Shown in pieces: positions 43,336 through 51,603 of a DNA stretch of 64,000 nucleotides (the stretch's first letter is position 1; each line of letters opens with the position of its first letter). Below the pieces are notes generated by a model. That model ran no database searches. It saw only the letters and a program-made list of their open reading frames with translations, and was not told the origin of the DNA. A program made the position numbers and the translations under genes. Origin of the DNA: Methylobacterium aerolatum (lineage in GTDB: Bacteria; Pseudomonadota; Alphaproteobacteria; Rhizobiales; Beijerinckiaceae); the NCBI RefSeq assembly GCF_022179085.1, contig NZ_BPQE01000016.1:90424-154423 (forward strand). The letters run 5' to 3'.

Positions 43336-44382
43336 ATGACCCACCGTGGCCCTCATCTCCGCCTGGAAGGCTCCACCCTCGGACCGCGCAAGATCTCGGC
43401 GTGGCGCGAGGCCGTCGCGCCGTTCTGGGACATCGAGGTGCGCCGGGAGGACGCGCCGGATTTCCGGGGCCGCTCCGAGGTCTACCATCTCGGCAACGCG
43501 ATCCTCGGCTTCACCGCCGCCTCCGAACTGCGCCTCGAACGGTCGCGGGGCCTCGTCGCGCGGATGGGTGTCGACCACGTGGCGGCGCAGATCCGGCTGG
43601 AGGGCCATGCCGAGGTGCGCGTGGCGGGCCGGGAGGCGCCGATGGGCCCCGGCGATCTCTGCCTCCTCGACCTGTCCCAGCCGCTCGCCGTCGATTCGAG
43701 CGACTACCGCGCCATGACGATGATCCTGCCCCGGACCGTCTTCCCCGAGAGCGGGGAGGCGCTGGGCTCCGCCCATGGCGCCATCCTGCGCGGCGACACG
43801 CCCTTCGGTACGCTCGTGAAGGACCACATGCGCTCCCTGGCGGCGAACGTCGCGAAGCTGAGCCCCGCCGAGGCGCGGGCCGCCGTCGAGTCCACCGCGA
43901 TCCTCCTCGCCATGGCCGGGCGGGCGGCGGGCGGGTCCGGCGCGCCGGCGCAGCCCGCCGATCGGGTGCCGCTCTTCCTCGCGATCCGGCGGCACATCGA
44001 TACGGAGACCGACCCGGCCAAGCTCGGGATCGAGTATCTCTGCCACCGGTTCGGCATCTCGCGCAGCGCGCTGTATCGCCTGTTCGCCCCCCTCGGAGGC
44101 GTGGCCGAGCACATCCGCAGCCGCCGGCTCGGCCGGGCCTACCGCGATCTCGCCAGCGGACTGCCCCACGCGCCGCGTGTCTCGGAGATCGCCTACCGCT
44201 ACGGCTACGCGAGCCCCGTCGGCTTCACCCAGGCGTTCCGGGCGGAGTTCGGCGTCTCCCCCGCCGATGTCCGGGCGGGCGCCCGGAGCGAGAGCGCCCT
44301 GGCGGGCCGCCGCACCGCCTCCGACGGCTCGGACGGGAGCTGGGGCGACTTCTACGACTGGGTCATGACCCTGGACGGGTGA
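43336..44382 (+). CDS. AraC-family transcriptional regulator
   Basis: The 348-aa regulator has an N-terminal cupin-like AraC_binding_2-type sensor domain (about 15-200; GVDHVAAQIRLEGHAEVRVAG, MGPGDLCLLDLSQPL) and a C-terminal pair of helix-turn-helix motifs (about 220-325): YLCHRFGISRSALYRLFAPLGG and EIAYRYGYASPVGFTQAFRAEFG. The second matches the AraC signature. Neighbours give no clear target operon; the ligand is unknown. Confidence 0.9.
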   Translation: MTHRGPHLRLEGSTLGPRKISAWREAVAPFWDIEVRREDAPDFRGRSEVYHLGNAILGFTAASELRLERSRGLVARMGVDHVAAQIRLEGHAEVRVAGREAPMGPGDLCLLDLSQPLAVDSSDYRAMTMILPRTVFPESGEALGSAHGAILRGDTPFGTLVKDHMRSLAANVAKLSPAEARAAVESTAILLAMAGRAAGGSGAPAQPADRVPLFLAIRRHIDTETDPAKLGIEYLCHRFGISRSALYRLFAPLGGVAEHIRSRRLGRAYRDLASGLPHAPRVSEIAYRYGYASPVGFTQAFRAEFGVSPADVRAGARSESALAGRRTASDGSDGSWGDFYDWVMTLDG

Positions 44383-44529
44383 TCAAACCGGGAGTCGCGT
44401 CCCGCCCAGGGTGCCACGTCTCTCAGGTTGCGCACCATTGGGACGTCCGCTGAAGCGATTGAGACATCCGCCCATCGCGGCCGCCTCCTTGTCGCGCGAC
44501 ATAGGACCGTCTTCTCTAAACGGGTTTCG

Positions 44530-44820
44530 ATGGTGCGCAGCGTGAAGGGACAGGCTGGTGGCCGGGTGCGGCGCCGGTGGGACGAGGCCGAGCCGAAGCA
44601 GACGGGGGCGTTGATCAAACGCTGGATCGGCGCCACGCGGCGCAGGGAGATCCGCGCGAACCGCGACCCCTCCAACGGCGGTGGCGCGCAGATCATCACC
44701 CTCACCTGGGAGCAGACCTTCGGACGGCCGAGCCGGGCGGTCGCCGGCGAGGCCGCGCGCGGGGACGGCCAGGAACCCACGCGCGAGGCCGTGATCCTGA
44801 GGCCGCGTTCCTGCGCCTGA
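44530..44820 (+). CDS. Doubtful small basic protein
   Basis: The 96-aa frame (ALIKRWIGATRRREIRANRD, GAQIITLTWEQTFGRPSR) could be real because the surrounding 575 bp lack any better gene. It has no clear ribosome binding site and no known domain, and other frames are equally open in this GC-rich region. The rest of the gap 44383-44957 shows nothing else. Confidence 0.3.
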   Translation: MVRSVKGQAGGRVRRRWDEAEPKQTGALIKRWIGATRRREIRANRDPSNGGGAQIITLTWEQTFGRPSRAVAGEAARGDGQEPTREAVILRPRSCA

Positions 44821-44957
44821 TTCCCCGCCACCGGTGAATACCCCGTGCGTGAAGCCCTGCGGCGCGCGCGGGGCCTGAATTTTCAATTGTGGGTTGCGCG
44901 ACCGGACGTCGCAACTACCCTGATGGCTCTGCCGAAGAGTTCCAGGGAGTCCGGATC

Positions 44958-45392
44958 ATGCATGTGACCATCGAGCAGGCCGAGAAGGCCATCGCCGCCG
45001 CCCGGGACAAGGCCATCGCGCTGGGAACGCAGATGTGCATCGCCGTGGTCGATTCCGGCGGGAACCTGAAGGCGTTCCACCGGATGGACGACGCCTGGGT
45101 CGGCTCCATCGACATCGCCCAGAAGAAGGCCAAGACCTCGGTGTTCTTCGGCATGATGACCGGGCAGATCGGCCAGCTCTCGCAGCCCGGCGGCCCCCTC
45201 TACGGGATCGAGCATTCCAACGACGGGCTGATCACCTTCCCCGGCGGCATCCCGATCGTGGACGGCGACGGCGTCATGTCCGGCGCGATCGGTGTCAGCG
45301 GCTCCACCGTCGAGAACGACCATGCCGTCGCGGAGGCCGGCGCCAAGGCGATCGGCCGGACGGAACTGCCCGCCCATCCCTGGCGCACCTGA
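44958..45392 (+). CDS. GlcG/HbpS-type heme-binding family protein
   Basis: The 144-aa single-domain protein has the GlcG/HbpS pattern: [52 protein letters not shown] and a final [15 protein letters not shown] at 44958 follows GGGAG by eight bases. Homologues accompany glycolate, propanediol or heme-sensing genes; some bind heme. Here it stands alone, so its partner is unknown. A short dyad GTTGCG/CGCAAC lies at 44893-44915 upstream. Confidence 0.85.
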   Translation: MHVTIEQAEKAIAAARDKAIALGTQMCIAVVDSGGNLKAFHRMDDAWVGSIDIAQKKAKTSVFFGMMTGQIGQLSQPGGPLYGIEHSNDGLITFPGGIPIVDGDGVMSGAIGVSGSTVENDHAVAEAGAKAIGRTELPAHPWRT

Positions 45393-45577
45393 CCGGTCCG
45401 ACACCTCACGGAACTCGCCTCGCCATCCTTGCCTCATCGTGACGCTGCGGAAACGCTTCGCTCACGCTCGCGAGGGCGGCGAGAGCCTGTCCGGCGGCCC
45501 GCAGGGGCGTCGCCCCCCATCCCCGGTTCGCGTCGCCGCGCTCGCCCTGACGGCACAGCGGCGCGATCTGCGATGAC

Positions 45578-45736
45578 CTACCGGAACAGCGGCAAGCCGG
45601 ACCCGATCAGCACCAGCCCGAAAATCACGAGACAGCCGGCCGTGCTCTCGACGAGAGCCTGGGAGGCTGGCCGATTCGGGGACACCTGTGTCAGTGACAC
45701 GCCCGATAAGAGACATAACAGGCTCGCGATGATCAT
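45578..45736 (-). CDS. 52-residue small membrane protein
   Basis: Reading the gap after the GlcG-type gene on the minus strand gives a 52-aa frame with two hydrophobic segments, IIASLLCLLSGVSL and GCLVIFGLVLIGSGLPLF, ending in Arg and TAG. ATG at 45736 lacks a strong ribosome binding site, but a TATAAT box lies 30 bp upstream. The paired membrane segments are unlikely by chance. Function is unknown. Confidence 0.5.
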   Translation of the reverse strand: MIIASLLCLLSGVSLTQVSPNRPASQALVESTAGCLVIFGLVLIGSGLPLFR

Positions 45737-45765
45737 TTCTGCAACACAGGTAAGCGTGACCTTTC

Positions 45766-45792
45766 ATTATATGCAATAAATCCGGCACGCAA
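45766..45792 (-). promoter_or_regulatory. Candidate promoter of the 52-residue membrane protein gene
   Basis: On the minus strand TTGCGT (45787-45792) is separated by 15 bp from TATAAT (45766-45771). The -10 box is perfect; the spacer is short. Confidence 0.35.
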
Positions 45793-46077
45793 TGCGTATT
45801 GATATCAGATTTCGTCCCCGTGACGCGAATTCGATAATCGGCTCTTGATCGGAGATTGGGGCCGCCCTCGATATCGGACCCTCTCAGTTCGCTCAATTTC
45901 AATACTCGTTTGAGAGATAATTCGTATATCCCGGCGCAATCACCGGATAATTTGCGAAGTATCCCCGTTCATCAAAGCGCATGAAGGCGATCAAATCTGA
46001 TCAGATGGCGCGCGGCGAAGCATTCTCCGCGCATTGACCGTCGCAGCGGCCGCGAGGGACGGGCCAAGGCCCACCGA
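45793..46077. other. AT-rich gene-free stretch
   Basis: No supported gene in 285 bp. Composition falls to roughly half A/T. Nothing further is recognised. Confidence 0.35.
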
Positions 46078-46314
46078 TTACGTCAGCCATTCCCCGGTGA
46101 GTTCGACGCGCGCGCGATAGATCGTCCGCCCGGCGGAGTCGCGCACGGCCACGGTGCAGCGGCGGCCCTCGGCCTCGGGCAGCGGATCGGCCGCCATCTC
46201 GGTGAGCGCCTCGAGGGCGATGCGCCGCGACGCCTGCAGGTCCGGCAACTCGCACCCTTCCTCGTCCCGCAGGGGCAGGCGGCCATCGTCCGTATCGAAG
46301 AAGAACAGGGGCAT
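46078..46314 (-). CDS. DUF6894-family small protein
   Basis: The 78-aa protein is a typical DUF6894 member: MPLFFFDTDDGRLPLRDEEG, then CELPDLQASRRIALEALTEMAAD and VAVRDSAGRTIYRARVELTGEW. The family start MPLFFF fixes the ATG at 46314 over the longer frame. Function unknown; it is a paralogue of the gene at 42167. Confidence 0.8.
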   Translation of the reverse strand: MPLFFFDTDDGRLPLRDEEGCELPDLQASRRIALEALTEMAADPLPEAEGRRCTVAVRDSAGRTIYRARVELTGEWLT

Positions 46315-46401
46315 TGCCCGCCTCGCCGCCATCCCGTCGGGCCCGCCATGCCGAGCCCGCACCCTCCGCGATGCTCCGCTAACTCGCGGCGGTCGAAAGG
46401 G

Positions 46402-47154
46402 TCACCGGCGGGAATCGTTGCGCCGCAAATGCAGGTAGGTGGGGTCGAACTCCGCCACGGTGCGAAGGGCGGCGACGTCGTGGACCGTCAGGCGGCCGCC
46501 GCTCAGGGTGATCAGGCCGCTGTCCCGCAATTCCTTCAGGACGCGGTTCACGTGGACGGAGGTGATGCCGAGGGCGTCGCCCAGCTCGTACTGGGTCAGC
46601 GGCAGGGCGAAGCTGTCCTCCTGCACGAGGCCCACGGCATCGAGACGCACCATCAGTTCGCAGAACAGGTGCGCCATGCGGGGATAGGCCTCCCGGCGGC
46701 TGTTGTTGAGCGCCCATTCCCGGGCGAGCGACCCCTCGATCAGCGTGGTGCGCCAGAAGGCGCCCGCGAGCCGGGGGTGGTCCTCGAACATCGTGCGCAG
46801 AGCCCCGTGGGGGACGAAACCGATGGAGAGGTCGGTGACGGCGGAGATGCTGAAATCGAGCACTTCGAGGTGGAGGCTCTGGAAATCCGGCACGTCACCC
46901 GGGACGTGGTAGGCCATGACCTGCCGCCGTCCTTCGGGGGTCGTCTTGTAGGTGGCGGCGAGGCCGCTGAGCACGGCGAAGCACCGGGTCGGCCGGTCGA
47001 ACTCCTTCACCACGTCCTGATGGGCGTCGAACCGGGTGACCTGCACGGGAAGGGTCGAGAGGGCCTCCCGCTCCGCCAGGGACAGGTCGAAGAGCGCCAC
47101 GGTCTCGATCTTGCGCACGAAGGGATGGGTGTCCGCCTGGATCGCCGCGCTCAT
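46402..47154 (-). CDS. Crp/Fnr-family transcriptional regulator
   Basis: The 250-aa regulator has an N-terminal cyclic-nucleotide-type beta-roll (about 15-130; TRCFAVLSGLAATYKTTPEG, RRQVMAYHVPGDVPDFQSL) and a C-terminal winged helix (LPLTQYELGDALGITSVHVN then RVLKELRDSGLI). It lacks the N-terminal cysteine cluster of FNR, so it does not sense oxygen by iron-sulfur. ATG at 47154 has GGAAAGG upstream. Many such regulators exist in Methylobacterium; its target is not evident from neighbours. Confidence 0.9.
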   Translation of the reverse strand: MSAAIQADTHPFVRKIETVALFDLSLAEREALSTLPVQVTRFDAHQDVVKEFDRPTRCFAVLSGLAATYKTTPEGRRQVMAYHVPGDVPDFQSLHLEVLDFSISAVTDLSIGFVPHGALRTMFEDHPRLAGAFWRTTLIEGSLAREWALNNSRREAYPRMAHLFCELMVRLDAVGLVQEDSFALPLTQYELGDALGITSVHVNRVLKELRDSGLITLSGGRLTVHDVAALRTVAEFDPTYLHLRRNDSRR

Positions 47155-47389
47155 AACCCTTTCCGTCACCGGCCGACTCCCGTGAATGCCCCGCTGCGGG
47201 CCGCACATCGCCCTGCGTATCAGGCTTGTGCGCCGCCCGCACGCGCCATTCGGGACCGCGCCCTGCCGCCCGCTCCGCCGTCCGGCGCGGGACCCGCCCC
47301 CACCGCGCCAGCAGGCCGATGCGGACGGTCTCGGCCGGCCGGCAAGGGCCGGCGAAGGCGGCTTCGGCCGAACGTGTTCGGCTCCGGCC

Positions 47390-47800
47390 CTACCGACCCC
47401 GGCGGGCGACGAGGCGGGCGAGGCGGGGACGCAGGGGCAGCGACAGCCGGTAGAGGAGCTCGGCCACGGGCAGGAGGGGCCGGAACCCGAAGAGGCGCAG
47501 GTCGAGCAGGCGGCCGAGCCAGCGCCAGCCCGGCAGGGTCCGCCACAGCCGCGCGAAGGCCGCCGCGCCGGAGACGAGGCGGCCCTGCTCATCCCGCACG
47601 TGGAAGCGCCGGAGGGCCTCGTCCCGCCCGAGACCCGGCCCGAGGGACGGCGCCTCCACCTCGCGCCCGACATCGACGAAGCGCAGGCGCTCCGCCCCCT
47701 CGCAGCGGCGATAATGATCGATCTCGGCCCGGCACAGCGGGCACCCGCCGTCATAGTAGACGCTCAGTTCCGTCTCCCCGGCGCGACGCGGTTGCTCCAT
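47390..47800 (-). CDS. DCC-family thiol-disulfide oxidoreductase-like protein (DUF393)
   Basis: The 136-aa protein has the family motif VYYDGGCPLCRAEIDHYRR, with Cys20 and Cys23, and the downstream LRFVDV and RFHVRDEQGRLVSGAAAFARLW segments. DUF393 proteins have a thioredoxin-like fold; their substrates are unknown. The ATG at 47800 is chosen because the longer upstream frame is low complexity and the motif lies close to this start. Confidence 0.85.
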   Translation of the reverse strand: MEQPRRAGETELSVYYDGGCPLCRAEIDHYRRCEGAERLRFVDVGREVEAPSLGPGLGRDEALRRFHVRDEQGRLVSGAAAFARLWRTLPGWRWLGRLLDLRLFGFRPLLPVAELLYRLSLPLRPRLARLVARRGR

Positions 47801-48062
47801 GGCTCTGACCCCGACCCGGACCTTCCCCGGCATCCCGCCGAGGTAAGGCGCGACGGTTCCGCGTCGAGGCGGACTCGGACGGCCCGAGCGGGAGGGCCGG
47901 AGGCTCCGGCCGTCCCGACCCGGCGCGGGACGCCGCCCCGGCCTTCGGCTATAGGATCCCCGCGTCGTCGCCCCCCATGCCCGTCGGATCCGTTTCCTCC
48001 GGGGCCCGGCGCCCCGGCGGTCCGCCCCCGGACCGGCCGGCGGCCGAAGGAGAGCGAGCCCC

Positions 48063-48530
48063 GTGGCGCCACCGATCACGATCTTCATCGATGCCGATGC
48101 CTGCCCCGTGAAGGACGAGACCTACCGCGTCGCGGCCCGCTACGGGCTCCACGTCTACGTCGTGGCCAACGCCTTCCTCAACGTGCCGCGGGAACCCTGG
48201 ATCGAGCGCGTCATCGTGTCGGACAGCTTCGACGCGGCGGATGACTGGATCGCCGAGCGGGCGGGGCCGGGGGCCATCGTCGTCACGGCGGACGTGCCCC
48301 TGGCGAGCCGCTGCGTGAAGGCGGGAGCGAGCGCCCTGTCCCCCACGGGCAAGCCCTTCACCGATGCGTCGGTCGGCTTGGCGCTGGCCACGCGGAACCT
48401 GATGCAGGACCTGCGGGAGGCGGGCGCCATCACCGGGGGGCCGAAGCCCTTCTCGCCCAAGGACCGATCGGCCTTCCTCGGCGCCCTGGACCGTGCCGTG
48501 ATGCGCCTGCGCCGGGCGGAGGGTGCCTGA
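48063..48530 (+). CDS. YaiI/YqxD family protein (DUF188)
   Basis: The 155-aa protein opens [22 protein letters not shown], the diagnostic DUF188 text, and continues with [22 protein letters not shown]-like [11 protein letters not shown] and a C-terminal [14 protein letters not shown]. It resembles PIN-like nuclease folds with conserved aspartates (DADACP, TADVPLA), but no activity is proven. GTG start at 48063 with AGGAGAG upstream. It stands as a single gene. Confidence 0.88.
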   Translation: MAPPITIFIDADACPVKDETYRVAARYGLHVYVVANAFLNVPREPWIERVIVSDSFDAADDWIAERAGPGAIVVTADVPLASRCVKAGASALSPTGKPFTDASVGLALATRNLMQDLREAGAITGGPKPFSPKDRSAFLGALDRAVMRLRRAEGA

Positions 48531-48578
48531 CGCCCGGACGCCTGGCGGGATCGCCGCGCTCGCGCTCCCGCCTCGACG

Positions 48579-48794
48579 ATGCGCCGCAGTCCCGCGTTCA
48601 CAGTCTCGCCGCCTTCCTGGCGTCTTGTCGGCGCCGATCCGGTCATCAAAGAGCGCGCGTTGATCAATTCCCTCATGGCGGTGTTCACCGTCTTCGTCGT
48701 GCTTCTGGTCAGGGCCGTGCTGAAGCTTCCGCTTCTCCCCTTCCGCATCCTGCGCAGCCTGTGGCGCCGCCGGACGGTCTCCGCCTCGGCCTGA
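48579..48794 (+). CDS. Possible small membrane protein
   Basis: The 71-aa frame contains one hydrophobic segment (MAVFTVFVVLLVRAVLKLPLLPF) followed by a basic tail RILRSLWRRR. A shorter version from the ATG at 48675 (39 aa) would encode just the membrane helix. It has no strong ribosome binding site. No other gene is seen in 48531-48920. Confidence 0.4.
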   Translation: MRRSPAFTVSPPSWRLVGADPVIKERALINSLMAVFTVFVVLLVRAVLKLPLLPFRILRSLWRRRTVSASA

Positions 48795-48920
48795 CCAGCC
48801 CCCTCGCGCCACAACACCGCACCCGCCGACGGGCTGCTGCGGTAGGGGGTGGCCTGCACTTTCGCCGGACCGGTCCTAGATAAACGGGTATCCACCGTTC
48901 GCGAGACCGGGAGCCCCCGT

Positions 48921-49499
48921 ATGCCCTCGTTCCCCGTTCCGATGCCGGCGCGCCGGCACGCCCTGATGATGCTCGGCGCCGCCATCGCCTGTGGCACCGG
49001 CCGCGCCCGCGCAGGCGAGTTGAAAGCCGGAGCCTTCTCCTTCGAGAAACCGGAGGGCGGCGTCCTCGCCCTCTCCGAACTGTCAGGCAAGCCGATCCTG
49101 GTGGTGAACACGGCCACCGCCTGCGGCTATGCGGGCCAATTCAACGGCCTCCAGGCGCTCTGGACCCGCTTCGGCGAGCGGGGGCTGACCGTGATCGCGG
49201 TCCCCTCCCCCGATTTCGGCAACCAGGAACCCCTCGACGGCGTCGCCATCGCCCAGGCCGCCCGCCAGAACCACGGCGTGACCTTCCCCGTGGTCGCGAA
49301 GGTGCATGTGAAGGGTCCCGCGGCGCACCCCTTCTACCGCTGGGCGGCGACCGAGAAGCCCGGCTCCACGCCAGGCTGGAACTTCCACAAGTATCTCGTC
49401 GGGCGGGACGGCGGCATCCTTGCCGCGTTCCCCCACACGGTCGATCCCAGCGATCCCCGACTCATCACCGCCATCGCCGGGGAACTTCCCGCCACCTGA
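48921..49499 (+). CDS. Exported glutathione peroxidase family protein
   Basis: The 192-aa protein has a signal segment with RR followed by hydrophobic residues (ARRHALMMLGAAIACGTGRARA), which could be Sec or Tat. The peroxidase core keeps Cys68 in VVNTATACGYAGQFNGLQ, Gln102 in FGNQEPLDG, and Trp/Asn near 152 in GWNFHKYLV, which is the catalytic tetrad. The usual CGxTxQ is CGYAGQ. It should reduce peroxides in the periplasm, probably with thioredoxin-like donors because the glutathione-binding loop is short in bacterial forms. Confidence 0.85.
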   Translation: MPSFPVPMPARRHALMMLGAAIACGTGRARAGELKAGAFSFEKPEGGVLALSELSGKPILVVNTATACGYAGQFNGLQALWTRFGERGLTVIAVPSPDFGNQEPLDGVAIAQAARQNHGVTFPVVAKVHVKGPAAHPFYRWAATEKPGSTPGWNFHKYLVGRDGGILAAFPHTVDPSDPRLITAIAGELPAT

Positions 49500-49780
49500 G
49501 CAGCCTTCCCTGGCGCGAAAAGACAGGGAACGGGCCATTGCCACGGGGCCGCCCGAGCGGTCCCGGCCGGCCAAGGGGATCGTGATCTTTGGCTATTCCC
49601 AGGCGATGCTCGGCTACAGCGAGATAAATTGACAGCTTTAAGCCGATCTGTAATCTTGAAATTCCATCTGATGAATACTTCTACGATCACTACTTTATAG
49701 TCCGGCTTTAATTCATGATTTTTTAAAACCCGACCTGTAGGCTGGTGCCAACGATGGGACCACGCGACAGGGATTCGGTC
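49500..49780. other. Gene-free region with candidate promoter for HerA-like gene
   Basis: No gene is seen. 49620-49735 is AT-rich; TTGACA at 49629-49634 is a perfect -35 box with TAATCT 16 bp downstream as a poor -10 box. Confidence 0.35.
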
Positions 49781-51601
49781 ATGCTCGAGAACGGACCCTT
49801 GGGTCAGGGGGATACCCCTCAGCCCCGTATAGGCTCGGTCACCTCCATCGACGGCTCGACGGTTCACCTCGCCCTCCTCGCCCGGAACGGGCGGCCCGAG
49901 GTGCGGGTGACGGTGGGTACCCTCGTGCGGATCCGGGCCGGGGGCGCCACCGTCGTCGGCCTGATCACCACCCTGTCCTCCCGCAGCGACCGCTCGGGGC
50001 TAACCGGCGCCTTCGCCAGCCTCGATCTCCTCGGAGAGATCGAGGACAAGGGCGGCGTCCCGACCTTCCGCCGGGGCGTGGTCTCTTTCCCCGCCATCGG
50101 CGACGAGGTCGACCTGCTCTCGCCCGCCGACCTGCGGACGGTCTACCAAGTGTCGGCTTCGAACACGGCCGGGATCGGCACGCTGTACCAGGACCCCGGG
50201 ACGCCCGCCTGCATCAAGGTCGACGATCTCATCACCAAGCATTTCGCCGTCCTCGGCAGCACCGGCGTCGGTAAGTCGAGCGGGGTGGCCGTCATCCTCG
50301 ATCAGATCATGCGGGTGAAGCCGGCGGTCCGCATCTTCCTGCTCGACGTCCACAACGAGTACGCGGCCTGCTTCGGCGGCCGGGCGAGCGTGATCAATAC
50401 GCGCAACCTCAAGCTCCCCTTCTGGCTGTTCAACCTCGAGGAGTTCGCCGACGCCATCTACGGCGGGCGCTCGCCGGTGGACGAGGAACTGGAGATCCTG
50501 GCCGAGGTCATTCCCTTGGCCAAGAGCAAGTACACCCAGTACAAGGAGGCGAGTGACCGCCCGCTCGTCAAGCGCTCCATCGGCAAGAGCGCGGGCTATA
50601 CGGTCGATACCCCGGTTCCCTACATGCTCCAGGACCTCGTCGCGCTGATCGACGAGCGGATGGGCAAGCTGGAGAACCGCGTCTCGCGGATGCACTACCA
50701 CCGCCTGATGACCCGCATCGAGGCGATCCGCAACGATCCCCGCTACGGCTTCATGTTCGAGAACGCCAACGTCGGCGGCGACATGATGGGCGAGATCCTG
50801 GCCCACCTGTTCCGCCTCGACGCGGACGGGCGGCCGATGACGATCATGCAGCTCGCCGGCCTGCCGATGGAGGTGGTCGACGCCGTGGTCTGCGTGCTGT
50901 GCCGCCTCGCCTTCGAGTTCGGCATCTGGAGCGAGGGGGCCATCCCGCTCCTGTTCGTCTGCGAGGAGGCCCACCGCTACGCCTCCGCGGATCGCTCCGT
51001 GGGCTTCACCCCGACCCGCCGCGCCCTGTCGCGGATCGCCCGCGAGGGCCGCAAGCACGGCGTCTACCTCGGCCTCGTCACGCAGCGGCCGGCGGAGCTC
51101 GACCCCACCATCATGTCCCAGTGCAGCACGCTGTTCGCGATGCGCATGACCAACGAGCGCGACCAAGCCTTCCTGACGGCGGCGGTCTCCGACGCGGTGA
51201 ACCTCCTGACCTTCGTGCCCTCCCTCGGGACCGGCGAGGTGATCGCTTTCGGCGAGGGCGTGCCGATGCCGGCGCGCATCCGCTTCGACCACCTCACCAC
51301 GGCGCTCCAGCCTCGCAACGACATGAGCGGGCGCCTCTCGGAGGACGGCGAAACGGCCGGCCCCGGCTTCGTCGGCGCCGTGGTGGAGCGCTGGCGCGGG
51401 GCGACCATGAACAAGATGAGCGGGTCCGAGGCCGACCAGGGCGCCCTGCCGCGCCTCGCCCGCGAGGCGGGGGCCGAGACCCATCTCGGCGCGGCCCTTG
51501 ACCAAGTGCACCGCCGCCTGCTGCGCCGCCCCCTCGACGGCGCCGAGCCCGCCGCCGACGCCGCCGCCCGTGCCCCCAAGCCCCTGTGGCAACAGGGCTG
51601 A
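49781..51601 (+). CDS. HerA-like (DUF87) hexameric ATPase
   Basis: The 606-aa protein has an N-terminal HAS-barrel-like domain (RIGSVTSIDGSTVHLALLAR, GTLVRIRAGGATVVG), Walker A GSTGVGKSS (159-167) in HFAVLGSTGVGKSSG, Walker B LLFVCEEAHRYA near 390, and arginine-rich segments RRALSRIAREGRKHGVYLGL, all typical of HerA/FtsK-type DNA translocases. AGGGA seven bases before ATG at 49781 favours that start over GTG 49745 or ATG 49754. HerA normally pairs with NurA nuclease, or with SIR2 in defence; neither is next to it here. The GGDEF-EAL gene starts 2 bp after its stop. Confidence 0.88.
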   Translation: MLENGPLGQGDTPQPRIGSVTSIDGSTVHLALLARNGRPEVRVTVGTLVRIRAGGATVVGLITTLSSRSDRSGLTGAFASLDLLGEIEDKGGVPTFRRGVVSFPAIGDEVDLLSPADLRTVYQVSASNTAGIGTLYQDPGTPACIKVDDLITKHFAVLGSTGVGKSSGVAVILDQIMRVKPAVRIFLLDVHNEYAACFGGRASVINTRNLKLPFWLFNLEEFADAIYGGRSPVDEELEILAEVIPLAKSKYTQYKEASDRPLVKRSIGKSAGYTVDTPVPYMLQDLVALIDERMGKLENRVSRMHYHRLMTRIEAIRNDPRYGFMFENANVGGDMMGEILAHLFRLDADGRPMTIMQLAGLPMEVVDAVVCVLCRLAFEFGIWSEGAIPLLFVCEEAHRYASADRSVGFTPTRRALSRIAREGRKHGVYLGLVTQRPAELDPTIMSQCSTLFAMRMTNERDQAFLTAAVSDAVNLLTFVPSLGTGEVIAFGEGVPMPARIRFDHLTTALQPRNDMSGRLSEDGETAGPGFVGAVVERWRGATMNKMSGSEADQGALPRLAREAGAETHLGAALDQVHRRLLRRPLDGAEPAADAAARAPKPLWQQG

Positions 51602-51603
51602 GC

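Noticed and set aside
44383-44886. Minus-strand frame of 167 aa in the gap after the AraC gene
   Set aside because: It has no start signal or motif and is basic low-complexity text.
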